DNA of 64,000 bases, taken from contig NC_092354.1 of assembly GCF_963676685.1 (NCBI RefSeq), positions 13,088,746 through 13,152,745 of the forward strand, in the 5' to 3' direction. Source of the stretch: Mytilus edulis (lineage: Eukaryota > Mollusca > Bivalvia > Mytilida > Mytilidae). Under the pieces are notes generated by a model. That model did not search any database. It was given only the letters and a program-made list of their open reading frames with translations, and was not told the origin of the DNA. Both the position numbers and the translations under genes were made by a program. This document shows, piece by piece, positions 36,560 through 47,669 of this stretch (the first letter of the stretch is position 1; every line of letters starts with the position of its first letter).

Positions 36560-37130
36560 ATACATTTATTAAATGGCACCACATTTACATTTATATATCT
36601 CCCAATTGATACGATATTTCCGTGCTTGCATTTCCTATCATGGTTTTCTTGATAGAGGATTGTTGCTCACAAGGAAGCTATTAAATCAAGAGTTCCAATT
36701 GGTGAAGTTGAAATCATCTCTTCGTAAATTTTACGGATGCCATCACGAGTTGGTTGACCGTTATGGAATAACCGTTTCACAAATGATATCGGATATGTTC
36801 CTTATGTTGTAACTACAATCCTCTTCCCTTTCATGAATGTGACCTACCGAATTAGACTATTTACCGGATTTGTTATAACATAAGCAACACGACGGGTGCC
36901 ACATGTGGAACAGATTCTGCTTACCCTTCCGGAGCCCCTGAGATAACCCCTAGTTTTTGGTGGGGTTCGTGTTGTTTATTCTTCAGTTTTCTATGTTGTG
37001 TCATGTGTACTATTGTTTGTCTGTTTGTCCTTTTCATTTTTAGCCATGGCGTTGTCGGTTTGTTTTCGATTTATGAGTTTGAATGTCCCTCTGGTATCTT
37101 TCGTCTCTCTTTTACAATTGCAGAATGCAT
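36560..37130 (+). mobile_element. Truncated RT-type retroelement with 3' tail
   Basis: An open frame at 36573-36812 reads YISQLIRYFRACISYHGFLD, then RGLLLTRKLLNQEF and KFYGCHHELVDRYGITVSQM. This is the part of a reverse transcriptase after the catalytic box, shared with the frame at 48308-49129 (YISQLLRFARV). The tail carries GTGCCACATGTGGAACAG, TCTGCTTACCCTTCCGGAGC and GTTTTTGGTGGGGTTCGTGT. The catalytic part is absent, so the copy is dead. Confidence 0.8.
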
Positions 37131-37254
37131 TCTAATGCGAATTAGATGCGACTGTCAATAGTTAAGAAATTGATGCATAGTATTAGTGACGACAGTATAA
37201 ACGCAATACAGATGACTTTAAAGGTATACATTTATCAAATTGCACCACATCTAC

Positions 37255-37506
37255 AATTGCAGAATTCATTTTGATGCGAATTTGACATGTTCGATGCGAC
37301 TGTCATACATGTGAGAAGTTTAGACAGCTATAAAACCAGGTTTAATCCCACATTTTCTACATTTGAGAATGCCTTTACCAAGTCCGGAATATGACAGTTG
37401 TTGTCTAGTCGTTTGATGTGTTTTATCTTTTGATTTTGCCATTTGATTAGAGACTTTCCGTTTTGAATTTTCCTTGGAACTCAGTATTTTTGTGATTTTA
37501 CTTTTT
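37255..37506 (+). repeat. 'CCTCGGAGTTCAGTA' repeat family copy
   Basis: It carries GATGCGACTGTCATACATGT, GAGAAGTTTAGACAGCTATA, AAACCAGGTTTAATCCCACA and TTTCCTTGGAACTCAGTATT, ending in a TTTTACTTTTT run. It follows the retroelement tail directly. Confidence 0.75.
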
Positions 37507-38224
37507 CCAAACAAAACGCAAATTTCTCAATACCAAAAGATATAGTAAGGGTTCGTTACTCATTTATTTTCATTCATTACATAATTAGTTTGAGTAATGC
37601 GTATTTGATTTTTAAACGAAAAAAATATAGGTTACACACAAAAAACAACACCATAATTAAATTGTAATCAGTTAAAAGTTCTTATAGGCCCGATTCATTA
37701 TGATAAAACCAAAGAGGCACAGACCATTAACCATAATCAAAGTCAGTGTTCAACTTAAATGACGAATATTCTTCGATTTAATAAGCGAGGCAAATTCTGG
37801 GTAGTATTTTCATTCATTCACAATTCTAATAAAATTGTCAATCAGTTAATACATGCTGTTACCTGTTTTTCGTTGGCAAACAGTTATAACTTCGTATCAA
37901 ACTATATCTTTGCTTATTAGAAAAAAAAACCATTTAAGTTTAAAGTTTCCTAGTTGGTGCCTGAAAATAGTATGAATTACTCTACTTATGTTTTCATTGA
38001 TGTGGAAATAAAAATGTTATAGACGAAATACCAAAGAAAGAAAGGACTGGTATCATGATATATTGTGAGGTATCGGTATGATTTTGCAATTAAAAGTACG
38101 ATCATTTCGAGGAATCTCATTTTTATACTTGAACTTAAATGAAAGGATTTTTGTCGTTATTTCATATGTATTTATTTTCTAAAAAGTGGAAGAGTCGTCG
38201 ATTATAGAGGAATGTGTAAAAAGT

Positions 38225-38340
38225 AAAATAAAAAAATACCGAAAATTTAAAACGGAAAGTCCCTAAGCAAATGGCAAAACCAAAAGCTCAAACACATCAA
38301 ACAAATGGATAACAACTGTCATTTTCCAGACATTTTGTTT
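38225..38340 (-). repeat. 'CCTCGGAGTTCAGTA' repeat fragment, minus copy
   Basis: ATACCGAAAATTTAAAACGG, AAAGTCCCTAAGCAAATGGC and AAAAGCTCAAACACATCAAA are the reverse complement of the plus copy at 37255. It is non-coding. Confidence 0.65.
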
Positions 38341-38540
38341 AAGGGTTTAACGCCATCCGGTATATTTGTTTCTGAAAAGCAGTAAACATTTCAATGATGA
38401 AAGAATTCCTTACTATTGATATCAATCTAGAACTTTTACTATATAAGAAATATAAATGTTCCTTGTATTGAAGTTTGCAAATATGACAAAATATGGCCTA
38501 AGTATAAGATTGACTTGTATGGTCTTTCTTTTCATATAAT

Positions 38541-38923
38541 AGTTATCAAAAGTACCAGGATTATAATTTTATACGCCAGACGCGCGTTTCGTCAGATCAA
38601 AATAGTTAAAAAGCCAAATAAATACAAAGTTGAAGAGCATTGAGGATTCTAAATTCCAAAAAGTTGTGCCAAATACGGCTAAGGTAATCTACTCCTTGGG
38701 TAAGAAAATCCTTAGTAATTCGAAAAATTCAAAGTTTTGTAAACAGAAAATTTATAAAAATGACCATATAATTGATATTCATGTCAACACCGAAGTGCTG
38801 ACTACTGGGCTGGTGGTATCCTCGGGGTCGAAACGTCCACCAGCAGTGGCATCGACCCAGTGGTGTAAATAGTTATCAAAAGTACCAGGATTATAATTTT
38901 ATACGCCAGACGCGCGTTTCGTC
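38541..38923 (+). repeat. ACGCGCGTTTCGTC repeat with 53-bp direct repeats at both ends
   Basis: The sequence from AGTTATCAAAAGTACCAGGA to CGCGCGTTTCGTC occurs at 38541-38593 and again at 38871-38923 in the same orientation. The 277 bp between contain GTTGAAGAGCATTGAGGA, AAAAAGTTGTGCCAAATACG and GCTGACTACTGGGCTGG, which I recognise as a very abundant mytilid repeat. The 80-codon frame inside is repeat-borne. Minus relatives are at 46078-46290 and 52610-52680. Confidence 0.8.
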
Positions 38924-39739
38924 TACATATAACCTTTTATAAAAGGTAAGAATCAGGAATTAAAAGGAAAATCGGGAAAACAGAACAATAATATTTATTC
39001 TCTAACAAGATAACTTTTTTTCTAAATTGTTTTAATGGTGTATTGCTGAGGACGCATCTTCACTTCTCAGACCTGTACCGAAATAATTACAGGATCTAGT
39101 TGTTTGTACACTTTCACGTCTTAGTTTTACAACTAAAAAGGTTAAAATGAAGATCAGTGTAACATAAGTACTTTCCATACATTTCGCTTGCAGTAAATCC
39201 AGTATTGTTCCATTGCATTTTTGATAATTCAGCAAGTCCTTGATTTATTTGGGTAAATACAACCTGTTGAATAATATATATTTGACTGAGTAGGTCTTAA
39301 ATGACTGCAAGGGAAGTTGAAATACCGTTTAATTCAGCCTGAAAGTTGACTGAAAAACTGATCATAGCATAAAAAGTTGGTCTTTGTAGACCTGTTTAGT
39401 CAAAATCGATTTACAAATGTGAAGTCCATCTATTTAGTTTATTAATCTTAACAGCAACATACACCAATAAATTTCGTGTTCTTATACACCATTTTACGAG
39501 ATCTGTAATTCTTGCAAATACCTCGTTGCACTTTAAACAGGTCTATCAAAGTTCATTGACCCGCTAAATAGGAATCGATCATCTATGATGTATAGTGCAT
39601 GTGGTATTTACACGTTGTTTGTCTTATCTAAAGATTTATATATGTACTTTATATCGTAAAATGATACAGGTGTTTGATTCACGGGGATTATTCTGAACAT
39701 CTACATCTGTAAACATTATATATATATATATATATATAT

Positions 39740-40020
39740 CTGCAACAATAACATCTCCATGCCTTATATATCATGTACTGTAGTACGACGCTAGATTAAC
39801 AACTGACGAGGAAAGGTAACACATGACCATCGAAAGCTTTATTATTGTGAAGCCCAGGTGGTCTTATGGTCTAGCGGGACGGCTACAGTGCAGGCGATTT
39901 GGTGTCACGATATCTCAGTAGCATGGGTTTGAATCCCGGCGAGGGAAGAACAAAAACTTTGCGAAAGCAAATTTACATCTAACATTGTTGGGTTGATGTT
40001 TAGACGAGTTGTATATACAT
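39740..40020 (+). mobile_element. tRNA-derived SINE, copy 1
   Basis: A pol III A box TGGTCTAGCGG (39867-39877) and a B box GGTTTGAATCC (39926-39936, one base from consensus) lie about 50 bases apart. They are preceded by a conserved head (ATCTCCATGCCTTATATATC) and followed by AACATTGTTGGGTTGATG and AGACGAGTTGTATATA. A (TA)n run directly precedes it. It is not a functional tRNA gene, since no full cloverleaf was found. Confidence 0.8.
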
Positions 40021-40180
40021 AATGTACACAGCCATGTATCACCATCATTGCTGGTGATATGATGGATAAATATGTTGTAGAGTTGTCACTGACTCAGACG
40101 TACTTATAAATATAATTATTTTCTGTGACTGTATCTTGCATTAATTTGTAGGATCCTTTACTATAGATAATTGAGCTGAT

Positions 40181-40450
40181 CTGTAACAATAACATCTCCA
40201 TGCCTTATATATCATGTACTGTAGTACGACGCTAGATTAAAAACTGACGAGGAAAGGTAACACACGACCATAGAAAGCTTTATTATTGTGAAGCCCAGGT
40301 GGTCGTGTGGTCTAGCGGGACGGCTACAGTGTCACGATATCTCAGTAACATGGGTTCGAATCCCGGCTAGGGAAGAACAAAAAACTTGCGAATGCAAATT
40401 TACAGATCTAACATTGTTGGGTTGACGTTTAGACGAGTTGTATATATATA
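40181..40450 (+). mobile_element. tRNA-derived SINE, copy 2
   Basis: This is a second head-to-tail copy 441 bp after the first. The A box TGGTCTAGCGG (40308-40318) and B box GGTTCGAATCC (40353-40363) are both perfect. Compared with copy 1 it lacks 14 bases (CAGGCGATTTGGTG) between the boxes. It ends in the same AGACGAGTTGTATATA and a (TA)n run. Confidence 0.8.
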
Positions 40451-40463
40451 TATGTATTATATA

Positions 40464-41072
40464 TAAACGAGTCTAAATTGAAAACTACGTTCAAACCTAT
40501 GAGTGCGTTGGATAAAAACCGCAATTTTTATACGTGTGCATGTAAAACAAATTTCGTTGTAGAAGGGTCTAAAAGCAGCACAAACAACATTTTCTAAAAG
40601 ACCAAAAAAGTGAAAAAGTATATTTAAACAAAACGCATTTGACTAACAGGTCGAAAAACTGATGTTCTTTAACCCTGCTGACTGTCAATGGCGATTGCCA
40701 AATAAAATTGATCACAAGATGTAACAAAATGGATCTTAATATAAATTTAATACTAAACAGAAAAGAAATTTAACTTGTGGCCACGATGTTATGCCACAAA
40801 CATACGGTGTCAATATTTTTTAGTACACCAGATCCGGATTTCGACAATAAATGTCTCTTCAGTGATGTTAGGGATCGAAACGGTATTTGGAGGGCCATAT
40901 AAAAAGTACCCTCATTTTAGATAAGACTCAATATAGGATGAACGGATCATATAAACTGGAGGGAAAATATGATACAAGCCCAAACGAAAAAATATAAACG
41001 AGTCTAAATTGAAAACTACGTTCAAACCTATGATTGCGTTGGATAAAAACCGCAATTGTTATACGTGTATAT
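40464..41072 (+). repeat. Repeat unit flanked by 75-bp direct repeats
   Basis: ATAAACGAGTCTAAATTGAA through GCGTTGGATAAAAACCGCAA to ATACGTGT occurs at about 40464-40542 and again at about 40992-41069. Between them lie CACCAGATCCGGATTTCGAC and CGGTATTTGGAGGGCCATAT, blocks that I recognise from mytilid repeats. It looks like an LTR-like or tandemly arranged repeat. No coding frame is present. Confidence 0.65.
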
Positions 41073-41498
41073 ATATAGATAAAGGATCTTGGCTTTTTTA
41101 ATTATTTAAAATCCATTTGACATGCAAGCCTTTTTTTTTAAAGAAAATTATATCTTGATTCCTGATTTTATATATAATGATCTATATGAAACGCTGACTA
41201 TTTCTTATTACTTAATTCCGGAAAACGATTTAAGTGTTGTGCTAAGATATAAAATTACATGACTGGTAATGCATTTTTATTTGTTGTAATACATTTATTA
41301 ATCTTCCTGTACTAGTTTTTTATAATCTTTAATCATTTAATACCGGTAGTGTTTATATTTTCATTATAAAAAGTATTTTAATTGAAAAATTGTAATATAG
41401 CAATCACAAATCTCATAGGAAGATTTTTTTAATTAGAATACAAAAACAAGATAACATAAGAACAGTTATACTGAAATAGAAATAAAGATAAATATAGA

Positions 41499-41625
41499 TT
41501 CTACCACTGCATCGAGTTTGATACGAATATTTATCAATTCGAGACAGTTAAACTTTCAAATTTAAAATGTAACTGTCGAGAGTGGATAAATATCATATTT
41601 ATCGAGATTTGGTGGTGGAATATGT
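41499..41625. mobile_element. Palindromic MITE with ATTCTACCAC ends
   Basis: The left arm (ATTCTACCACTGCATCGAG, then AATATTTATC, CGAGACAGTTA) is inversely repeated by the right arm (TAACTGTCGAG, GATAAATATC, TCGAGATTTGGTGGTGGAAT). The whole unit folds into one long imperfect hairpin and is non-coding. Confidence 0.65.
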
Positions 41626-42860
41626 TTTTCTAATGATTTTCAAACAATACACTGGCAAACTTATTCCTTCTTTTCGATTGATCTGCTAACAGATGTGTTC
41701 TTTCTATGTGACGTCATCAGACATGGTCACCTTTTTTCGTGCCTTCACAATAGGAAATTCAGAGGAAAGCAAGAAAATTCGACGTCATAATCGGATTTTA
41801 ACCAATGAAGAACTGAGATCAAACGAACCACACTTTGATTAATTTTTTTTATACAATGTGTGCAGAAAGAGATAAATTGTCGAAGAATTAGATATATATA
41901 AATAAATAATAATGATATTAAAAATTGAATAATGAAAAAAACCCACCTAGCCATTCCTCGAAAGGAGTGAGTTAATAAAAGACAACAAAATCAAATAAAT
42001 TATATGATTTATCTCCTTATACTTATTGTCTCTGTCTTTGTATTCAACCGTACAATTTTGATCAGTTTTTATATTTCTTGCATTTCATACAAAAATATAA
42101 TTTAAATAAAAGATATGTTCGGCTCATGCATAAATTAAGGGTATTTCAAAATTTCACTATAATGGAGTTCCACAAACACGTAATACTTTCAGTCTCCAAA
42201 TCGAAAGAAATCAGTTCAAGTAACAAATATTTAGCGGAAACACAAAATGTATTAACCTATCAGTACCAAGCAATTATCAAGGTCTTTACGGTAATTTTAA
42301 AACAAATCAACCTTCAACATTAATCTTAATAAATGTGAATTAATGTGATTGATCCACGATGTAGGGTCTTAAATAATCCAATTTCCCCTAGTTTTTACAA
42401 GTAGAAAGTAAAAATGTAGTTTTTATATTAAAACTGATTATCATAATTCTTCTTTTCTGCCAAACTAAAGATGTTTAAAAAAAATGATTATCATAAGCTC
42501 TTCATTCATAAAAAGTATATCCACTATTTTTTTTTCTATTTAGAGTTCACCTATTAAATATGTAAATAATAAATTTAAATATATTTGTTATTTTATATAC
42601 TTTATTCGTTATTTTTATTTTTCGTTTAATCTAACTGTGTTAAAAAACTGTTAATCGCACGACACGCAGTTATTGAGAAACTGCAGCTCTCCTAATTATT
42701 CCTGATGAAAATTCACCTTTAATCTGTATAAATGTTGATTAAAAATATAGTTTTTATATTTATTTTTTCTTATTTATCTTTTCAGGTAAATGAGTAAGAC
42801 CACCCTGTTTATCCCAAACACTTTATTCATAAAAAAAAACCTTCATCCCCCTTTAAAAAA

Positions 42861-42990
42861 AGAGGGATGAAAGATACCAAAGTGACAGTCAAACTCATAA
42901 ATCAAAAATATGCTGACAACGGAAAAGACAAAGACAAACAGTAGTACACAAGACACAACATAAAAAACCAAAGACAAAGCAACACTGTAA
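42861..42990 (-). repeat. RT-element tail fragment, minus copy
   Basis: AGAGGGATGAAAGATACCAA, AGTGACAGTCAAACTCATAA and TAGTACACAAGACACAACAT are the reverse complement of the tail of the copies at 35150 and 36560. Confidence 0.65.
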
Positions 42991-43644
42991 AAGATTGTAT
43001 ATAACAATTCTGAATATAGTGTTTATTAAACCTAGTCTTCTTCTTTTTCTTTTCAGTTCCATCTTAATATGCAAAAGTGCAAGAACAAAAACTTCATTCA
43101 TCAAAAAAAAACATTTTCTCAACTTATTGTTGCTAGTTCTTTAATAATGTATAAAAAATATATGTTTTTGATATATTTTGTATATTTGTTATTCTTATTT
43201 TGTCAAATACCTTAAAAATAATATTTTATCACAAGCAATTCGTCTATAATGTATTTAAATTTGTATTTTGATTACAGTTATATATCTATGTTTCTTTTTC
43301 TTTTTAGCTTAACATGTAAAAGAGACACTTTTTATCTTAAGCAATTCATTTGGTTAAGACTTTATCATGAAATGAAGAATTAGAACACCATACAAGATGC
43401 ATTGACAATGTATCTTTTTTATGTTTGTATGAATTACCAAACTCCATCAACCGCATTACTTTCATATCCTAGAGGTGTAATTTATCCTTCTTCTGTTGAA
43501 ATTTGCAATAATTCTGATATTTTGTTTAGAATTATTACATCAATTATACATTAAGATTTTTTTGTTTGCCATGAAAATTTAAAGCAAATGAAGTTAGTCT
43601 GCAAGTTCTTAAATATATAATATACATACGTATCACAAAATGAA

Positions 43645-44260
43645 ATAAAAACCACAAATACCGAACTCCGAGGAAAATTCTAAACGGAAATTACAAATTA
43701 CAAAATCAAAAGCTTGAACACATCAAACGAATGAATAACAACCGTCATTTTCCTGACTTGGTACAGGCATTTTCTTATGTAGAAAATAGTAAAATAAACC
43801 TTTTTTCAGCTACCCAAACCTCTTATGTGTATGCCAGTAGCATAAAAGAGGGGGAGGACAGGGGTAATGGAGACAGGGAGAAAGGGGGTAGGAGAAAGGA
43901 GAAAGGGGGTGGGAGAAAGGAGAAAGGGGGTAGGAGAAAGGAGAGGAAGGCTGGGAGAAAGGAGAAAAAGTTGGAGAAAGGAGAAAAAATAAAATATCTC
44001 TCCTTTTAAAAAATTTTCTAATATTTCAAGAAAAAATATCTCAAAAGGAGATGTTTTATTCTAATGGGAGAAAGGAGAACGGGGATAGGAGAAAGGAGAA
44101 GAGGGGTGGGAGAAGGGAGAAGGGTACCCCCCTGTCCTCCCCCTCATAAAATTCCAGCATATTGACAACGATGTGTGAACAAATCAAACATACATAATAG
44201 GTAAACATGTCAAAAAAGGGATGCTGCAGTCAACTTTGTATTATAGTCTTACATTGTCAT
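43645..44260 (-). repeat. 'CCTCGGAGTTCAGTA' repeat, minus copy, split by an insertion
   Basis: The left part reads ATACCGAACTCCGAGGAAAA, CACATCAAACGAATGAATAA and ACTTGGTACAGGCATTTTCT. It is interrupted at 43848 and resumes at 44145 with ATAAAATTCCAGCATATTGA and GGTAAACATGTCAAAA. The interruption is the polypurine element below. Confidence 0.7.
43848..44144. mobile_element. Polypurine MITE with inverted ends and CATAAAA duplication
   Basis: The ends are AGGGGGAGGACAGGGG (from 43849) and its inverse (CCCCTGTCCTCCCCCT, to 44144). The flanking host sequence has CATAAAA on both sides (43841-43847 and 44145-44151), a seven-base target duplication that could extend to eight with one mismatch. The interior is almost entirely G and A on the plus strand in GGAGAAAGGAGAAAGGGGGT units, apart from an AT-rich centre near 43990-44060. 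The reading frame across it is not a gene. Confidence 0.8.
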
Positions 44261-45479
44261 AATCCCTTATACAAATCATTGCTAGGCGAAGTTTGCTTTT
44301 AATTCGGCAATATTAGTTGTTTCATCAATTCTAGGCGATTAAACAAATAGTTGATCTGCTGATTCACATTTATCTCTGATCGCAAAAGTCATGAAATGTG
44401 ATGTAGCTTCTCATTTAATATATACAAAGTTACACATGCAATTGTTTCAGGAAAACGTTTTTTTCTCTAAAAGCAGTTTGATAGTTTAAAATACTATCAA
44501 CCTTTCCAATTAAATGGTATTAAATGATCGAGATTAAATAGTATGAATTTAATCCAGTTAAACAGAGTATTAAATGATCGAGAATACACGGGATCAACTC
44601 AATCGGGTTAAAATGGAATCAACATGATTAAGAAAACAAACTAACAATTTGATCAAGATATTATGGTAAAACTCGATGGAAATAATATTTTAACAACTTG
44701 ATGGACATATTATGGTAACGACTAGATAAAATGGGTAAAAATGGATCGAAATAAATTGATATAAACAGGACTAATGATCAAAACAGGGACAACACCACAA
44801 TTATTGCGAATTCAATAATAAACGTTACATGCATATTTGATTTTTTTTTAATTACACAAATGTTTATCCACAGCCTAATATATTTATATGATACATGTTT
44901 ATAGTCACTACGGATGAATGTTTCGGTTCACAAAATATTTATCGAGATTTGGCACAAATGTTTTCTTCGCCTTTTATTTCCAAGAATCTTCAACTTCTTG
45001 GTTTTGTAATTGACTTGTCAGGTAAAATATTTTCGGAAGAGTACCAATGATTAGATTATGAACGCAAAATGCACGTATAGCGTACTAGATTAAGAATTTG
45101 GTTTATTCACTTTACCTATGACATTTTATATGCAAAAGGGTTACTAAACAAAAAAGCGATAAGACACCGAACCCTTTACAAATTACTCATATTTTTCATA
45201 CGAATCGGTCAGTTGAACGCATACCTTTGATTAAACATGATTATATTATATGTTTAATACTTCTAATTAAAAACATGCAAATATAACAACTTGGCAATCA
45301 AATTCCACAAGTCAAAACAATTTTAAAAAGAAAAAAAAGTTGAAAACACAATAATAACAGTCCTTAAAACACTAAACAGAAAACGCAAGATTAATCAATT
45401 TGAGAACTCAGTAGACAAAATCCGAGGGATCACATGTGTTCTGGAAATGGTAGTCGTATTAAGTACTTTTACTAAGCAT

Positions 45480-45770
45480 CACGATGTGGGGTTTGTGTTC
45501 ATGTTGTGCAGTTTATAATTTTCTATGTTGTGTTTTTTTTTTTATACATGTACTGTTTTCATTTTTTGCATAGACGTTGTCAGTTTATTTTCGACTATAA
45601 GTTTGAATGTGCTTTTGGTGTCATTTGCCTCTCTTCGTTTGTACCAAATATGGAATATAACAGTTGTTTTCTATTCGCTTGATGTGTTTGACCTTTTGAT
45701 TTTGCCATTTGATAAGTGACTTTCCGATTTGATTTTTTCTTGAAGTTCGGTATGTTTGTGATATTACAAT
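45480..45770 (+). repeat. Decayed retroelement tail joined to a CCTCGGAGTTCAGTA fragment
   Basis: GTTTATAATTTTCTATGTTG and AGACGTTGTCAGTTTATTTT resemble the retroelement tail at 36980-37080. They are followed by CCAAATATGGAATATAACAG and TTTGCCATTTGATAAGTGAC, which resemble the repeat at 37370-37460. The stretch is non-coding. Confidence 0.6.
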
Positions 45771-46077
45771 TTGCTTCGACATATCTGCATTTATAGTTAC
45801 TAATAGTAAGTCTGAGTACCAAGAAAGAACCTCTAATATTCGGCACAAAAACTGGTGATTTGTTCATAGCCGCTCTTAGAAAGTGAGTTAATACTCTAAA
45901 ATATCTTCACAGAACGACTCAAATCGTTTTGAATTGTAAAATAACTTGCAATTGCTTGATTTTGTCGGGTTTGCAGTTTCGAAAATTAAGGAAAGATAAA
46001 CAAAAAAGAATGTGCATTAAACTAAATCTTTAATGCCTTGCTGATCCTGTTGATGACTATCTGTTTGCAAAAGTATT

Positions 46078-46290
46078 AAATATTCCAAATAGTAAGGATT
46101 TTCTTATCCCAGGCATAGATTACCTTAACTTTATTTGGCACAACTTTTTGGAATTTTGGGTCCACAAGGCTCTTCAACTTTGTACTTTTTTGCTTAACAA
46201 CTATTTTGATCTGAGCGTCACGGACGAGTCGTGTGTAGACGAAACGCGCATTAGAGTATAAAACTATAAGCCTGGTACCTGTGGTAATTT
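46078..46290 (-). repeat. ACGCGCGTTTCGTC repeat family, minus copy
   Basis: On the minus strand it reads TACCAGGCTTATAGTTTTAT, ATGCGCGTTTCGTCTACACA, CAAAGTTGAAGAGCCTTGTG and CAAAAAGTTGTGCCAAATAA. These are the blocks of the repeat at 38541. Confidence 0.75.
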
Positions 46291-46866
46291 TTTCACACAT
46301 TAAATCAGAATTTACAGCTGTACAACAGCAATAAACTATGTACACTTTTTATAAGTTACGTGATCTATCAATGTTGTGACGTAATCAAAGTAACACTCCT
46401 TAGAACTTGTGGACTAAAAATGAAAATAAAATATGCGTCCGACGCACCTTTTTGCACTTGACTTCGCTAGGGACGCGCAAAGACAAATAGTTAATAGCCA
46501 AGACTATATATAGACTATACTGAAAATCATGAAGAGCTATATAATCAAATGCACATACAAATAATAAAAAGCCTTTCAAGGTCAACTTTGTTCAAGGAAA
46601 TCTTGATGAACAGCTGTTTCCATATCTTAATTTTATATTTTGCACTAGTGTACAAAACCAAAATGTTTCGAAGAATTTCATCCGACAATACACGAATCAA
46701 TTAAAATGCAACCGGAATAAGTAAAAACAAATTATAATACCCGCAGAAGAAATTTCATAAACAACGTTTGGTTATGTTTACTAAAATGTATAAATATTTT
46801 TTGACTGGAAATTGTGATTTGTTTGATATCGATTTTGATACGTGCTTTATTCATGAAATACGGCTT

Positions 46867-47116
46867 AAAGTATCCCACACTCAACCAAACAAGAAATAAA
46901 GTATCCCGAACTCAACCAAACAAGAATTTAAGTATCCCGAACTCAACCAAACAAGAATTTAAGTATCCCGAACTCAACCAAACGAGAACTAAAGTATCAC
47001 GAACTCAACCAAACAAGAATTTAAGTATCCTGAACTCAACCAAACGAGAAATAAAGTATCACGAACTCAACCAAACAAGAATTTAAGTATCCCGAACTCA
47101 ACCAAACGAGAAATAT
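46867..47116 (+). repeat. 31-bp minisatellite, eight copies
   Basis: The unit is AAGTATCCCGAACTCAACCA followed by AACAAGAATTT, with minor variants. Because 31 is not a multiple of three, a frame crossing it cycles through all three frames, and all three happen to lack stops, giving an artefactual 90-codon frame. Confidence 0.9.
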
Positions 47117-47669
47117 TTTACAGTTGAAACACACGACTGGCGTTCAAAATTGTAAGCCTGGCAAGTTTGTCTAGTGTATCCCCATTATTTCTTATTGTGT
47201 ACTCTATAACCTTTTCGGTTTTCTGGAGAAAGATTAGTTTGATATTGAAATATGAATTTAGTTATAAGTGTGTCAGTCAATTATCCATCACAATATCACA
47301 TTTCATTCATTGAGGTTTGCTTTGCATATATTTGCTTATAAATTGCATGATTATTTTATTTTCATTGATAAAAAAACGAAAAAGATAATATTCAAGGGCA
47401 TAAAGGTTATAAACAGTCTATCAACTACATTTAGCCTTGAAATAGATTAAAACAAAATAAAGTAACACCGCAAGGGCAATCGAAATTGTATCTGATTGGG
47501 GTTTTCAAAATTAAAAATAACAGACCAAGAGATAAAGAATAAATGACAAAAATGATAAAAAAAATATACAAAACAATTTACAAAATAAAGAAAAGCAGGA
47601 TAACAACATAGTAATAGAGATTAATAGATAGAACAATAACACAAGTGTAAAACTGAAAAAAAGTTTAAT
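47117..47669. other. No gene seen
   Basis: AT-rich sequence between the 31-bp minisatellite and the retroelement. A 60-codon frame at 47268 has no start context or splice sites to support it. Confidence 0.4.

Noticed and set aside
38630..38872. 80-codon frame in the ACGCGCGTTTCGTC repeat
   Set aside because: It is repeat-borne, ends inside the flanking direct repeat, and the minus relative at 46.1 kb does not keep the frame.
39851..39940. tRNA genes at 39.86 and 40.30 kb
   Set aside because: A and B boxes are present, but head, tail and tandem duplication show SINEs and no intact cloverleaf was seen.
43731..44009. 92-codon Gly/Lys/Arg/Glu-rich open frame
   Set aside because: It runs from one repeat into the inserted polypurine element, so it is not a gene.
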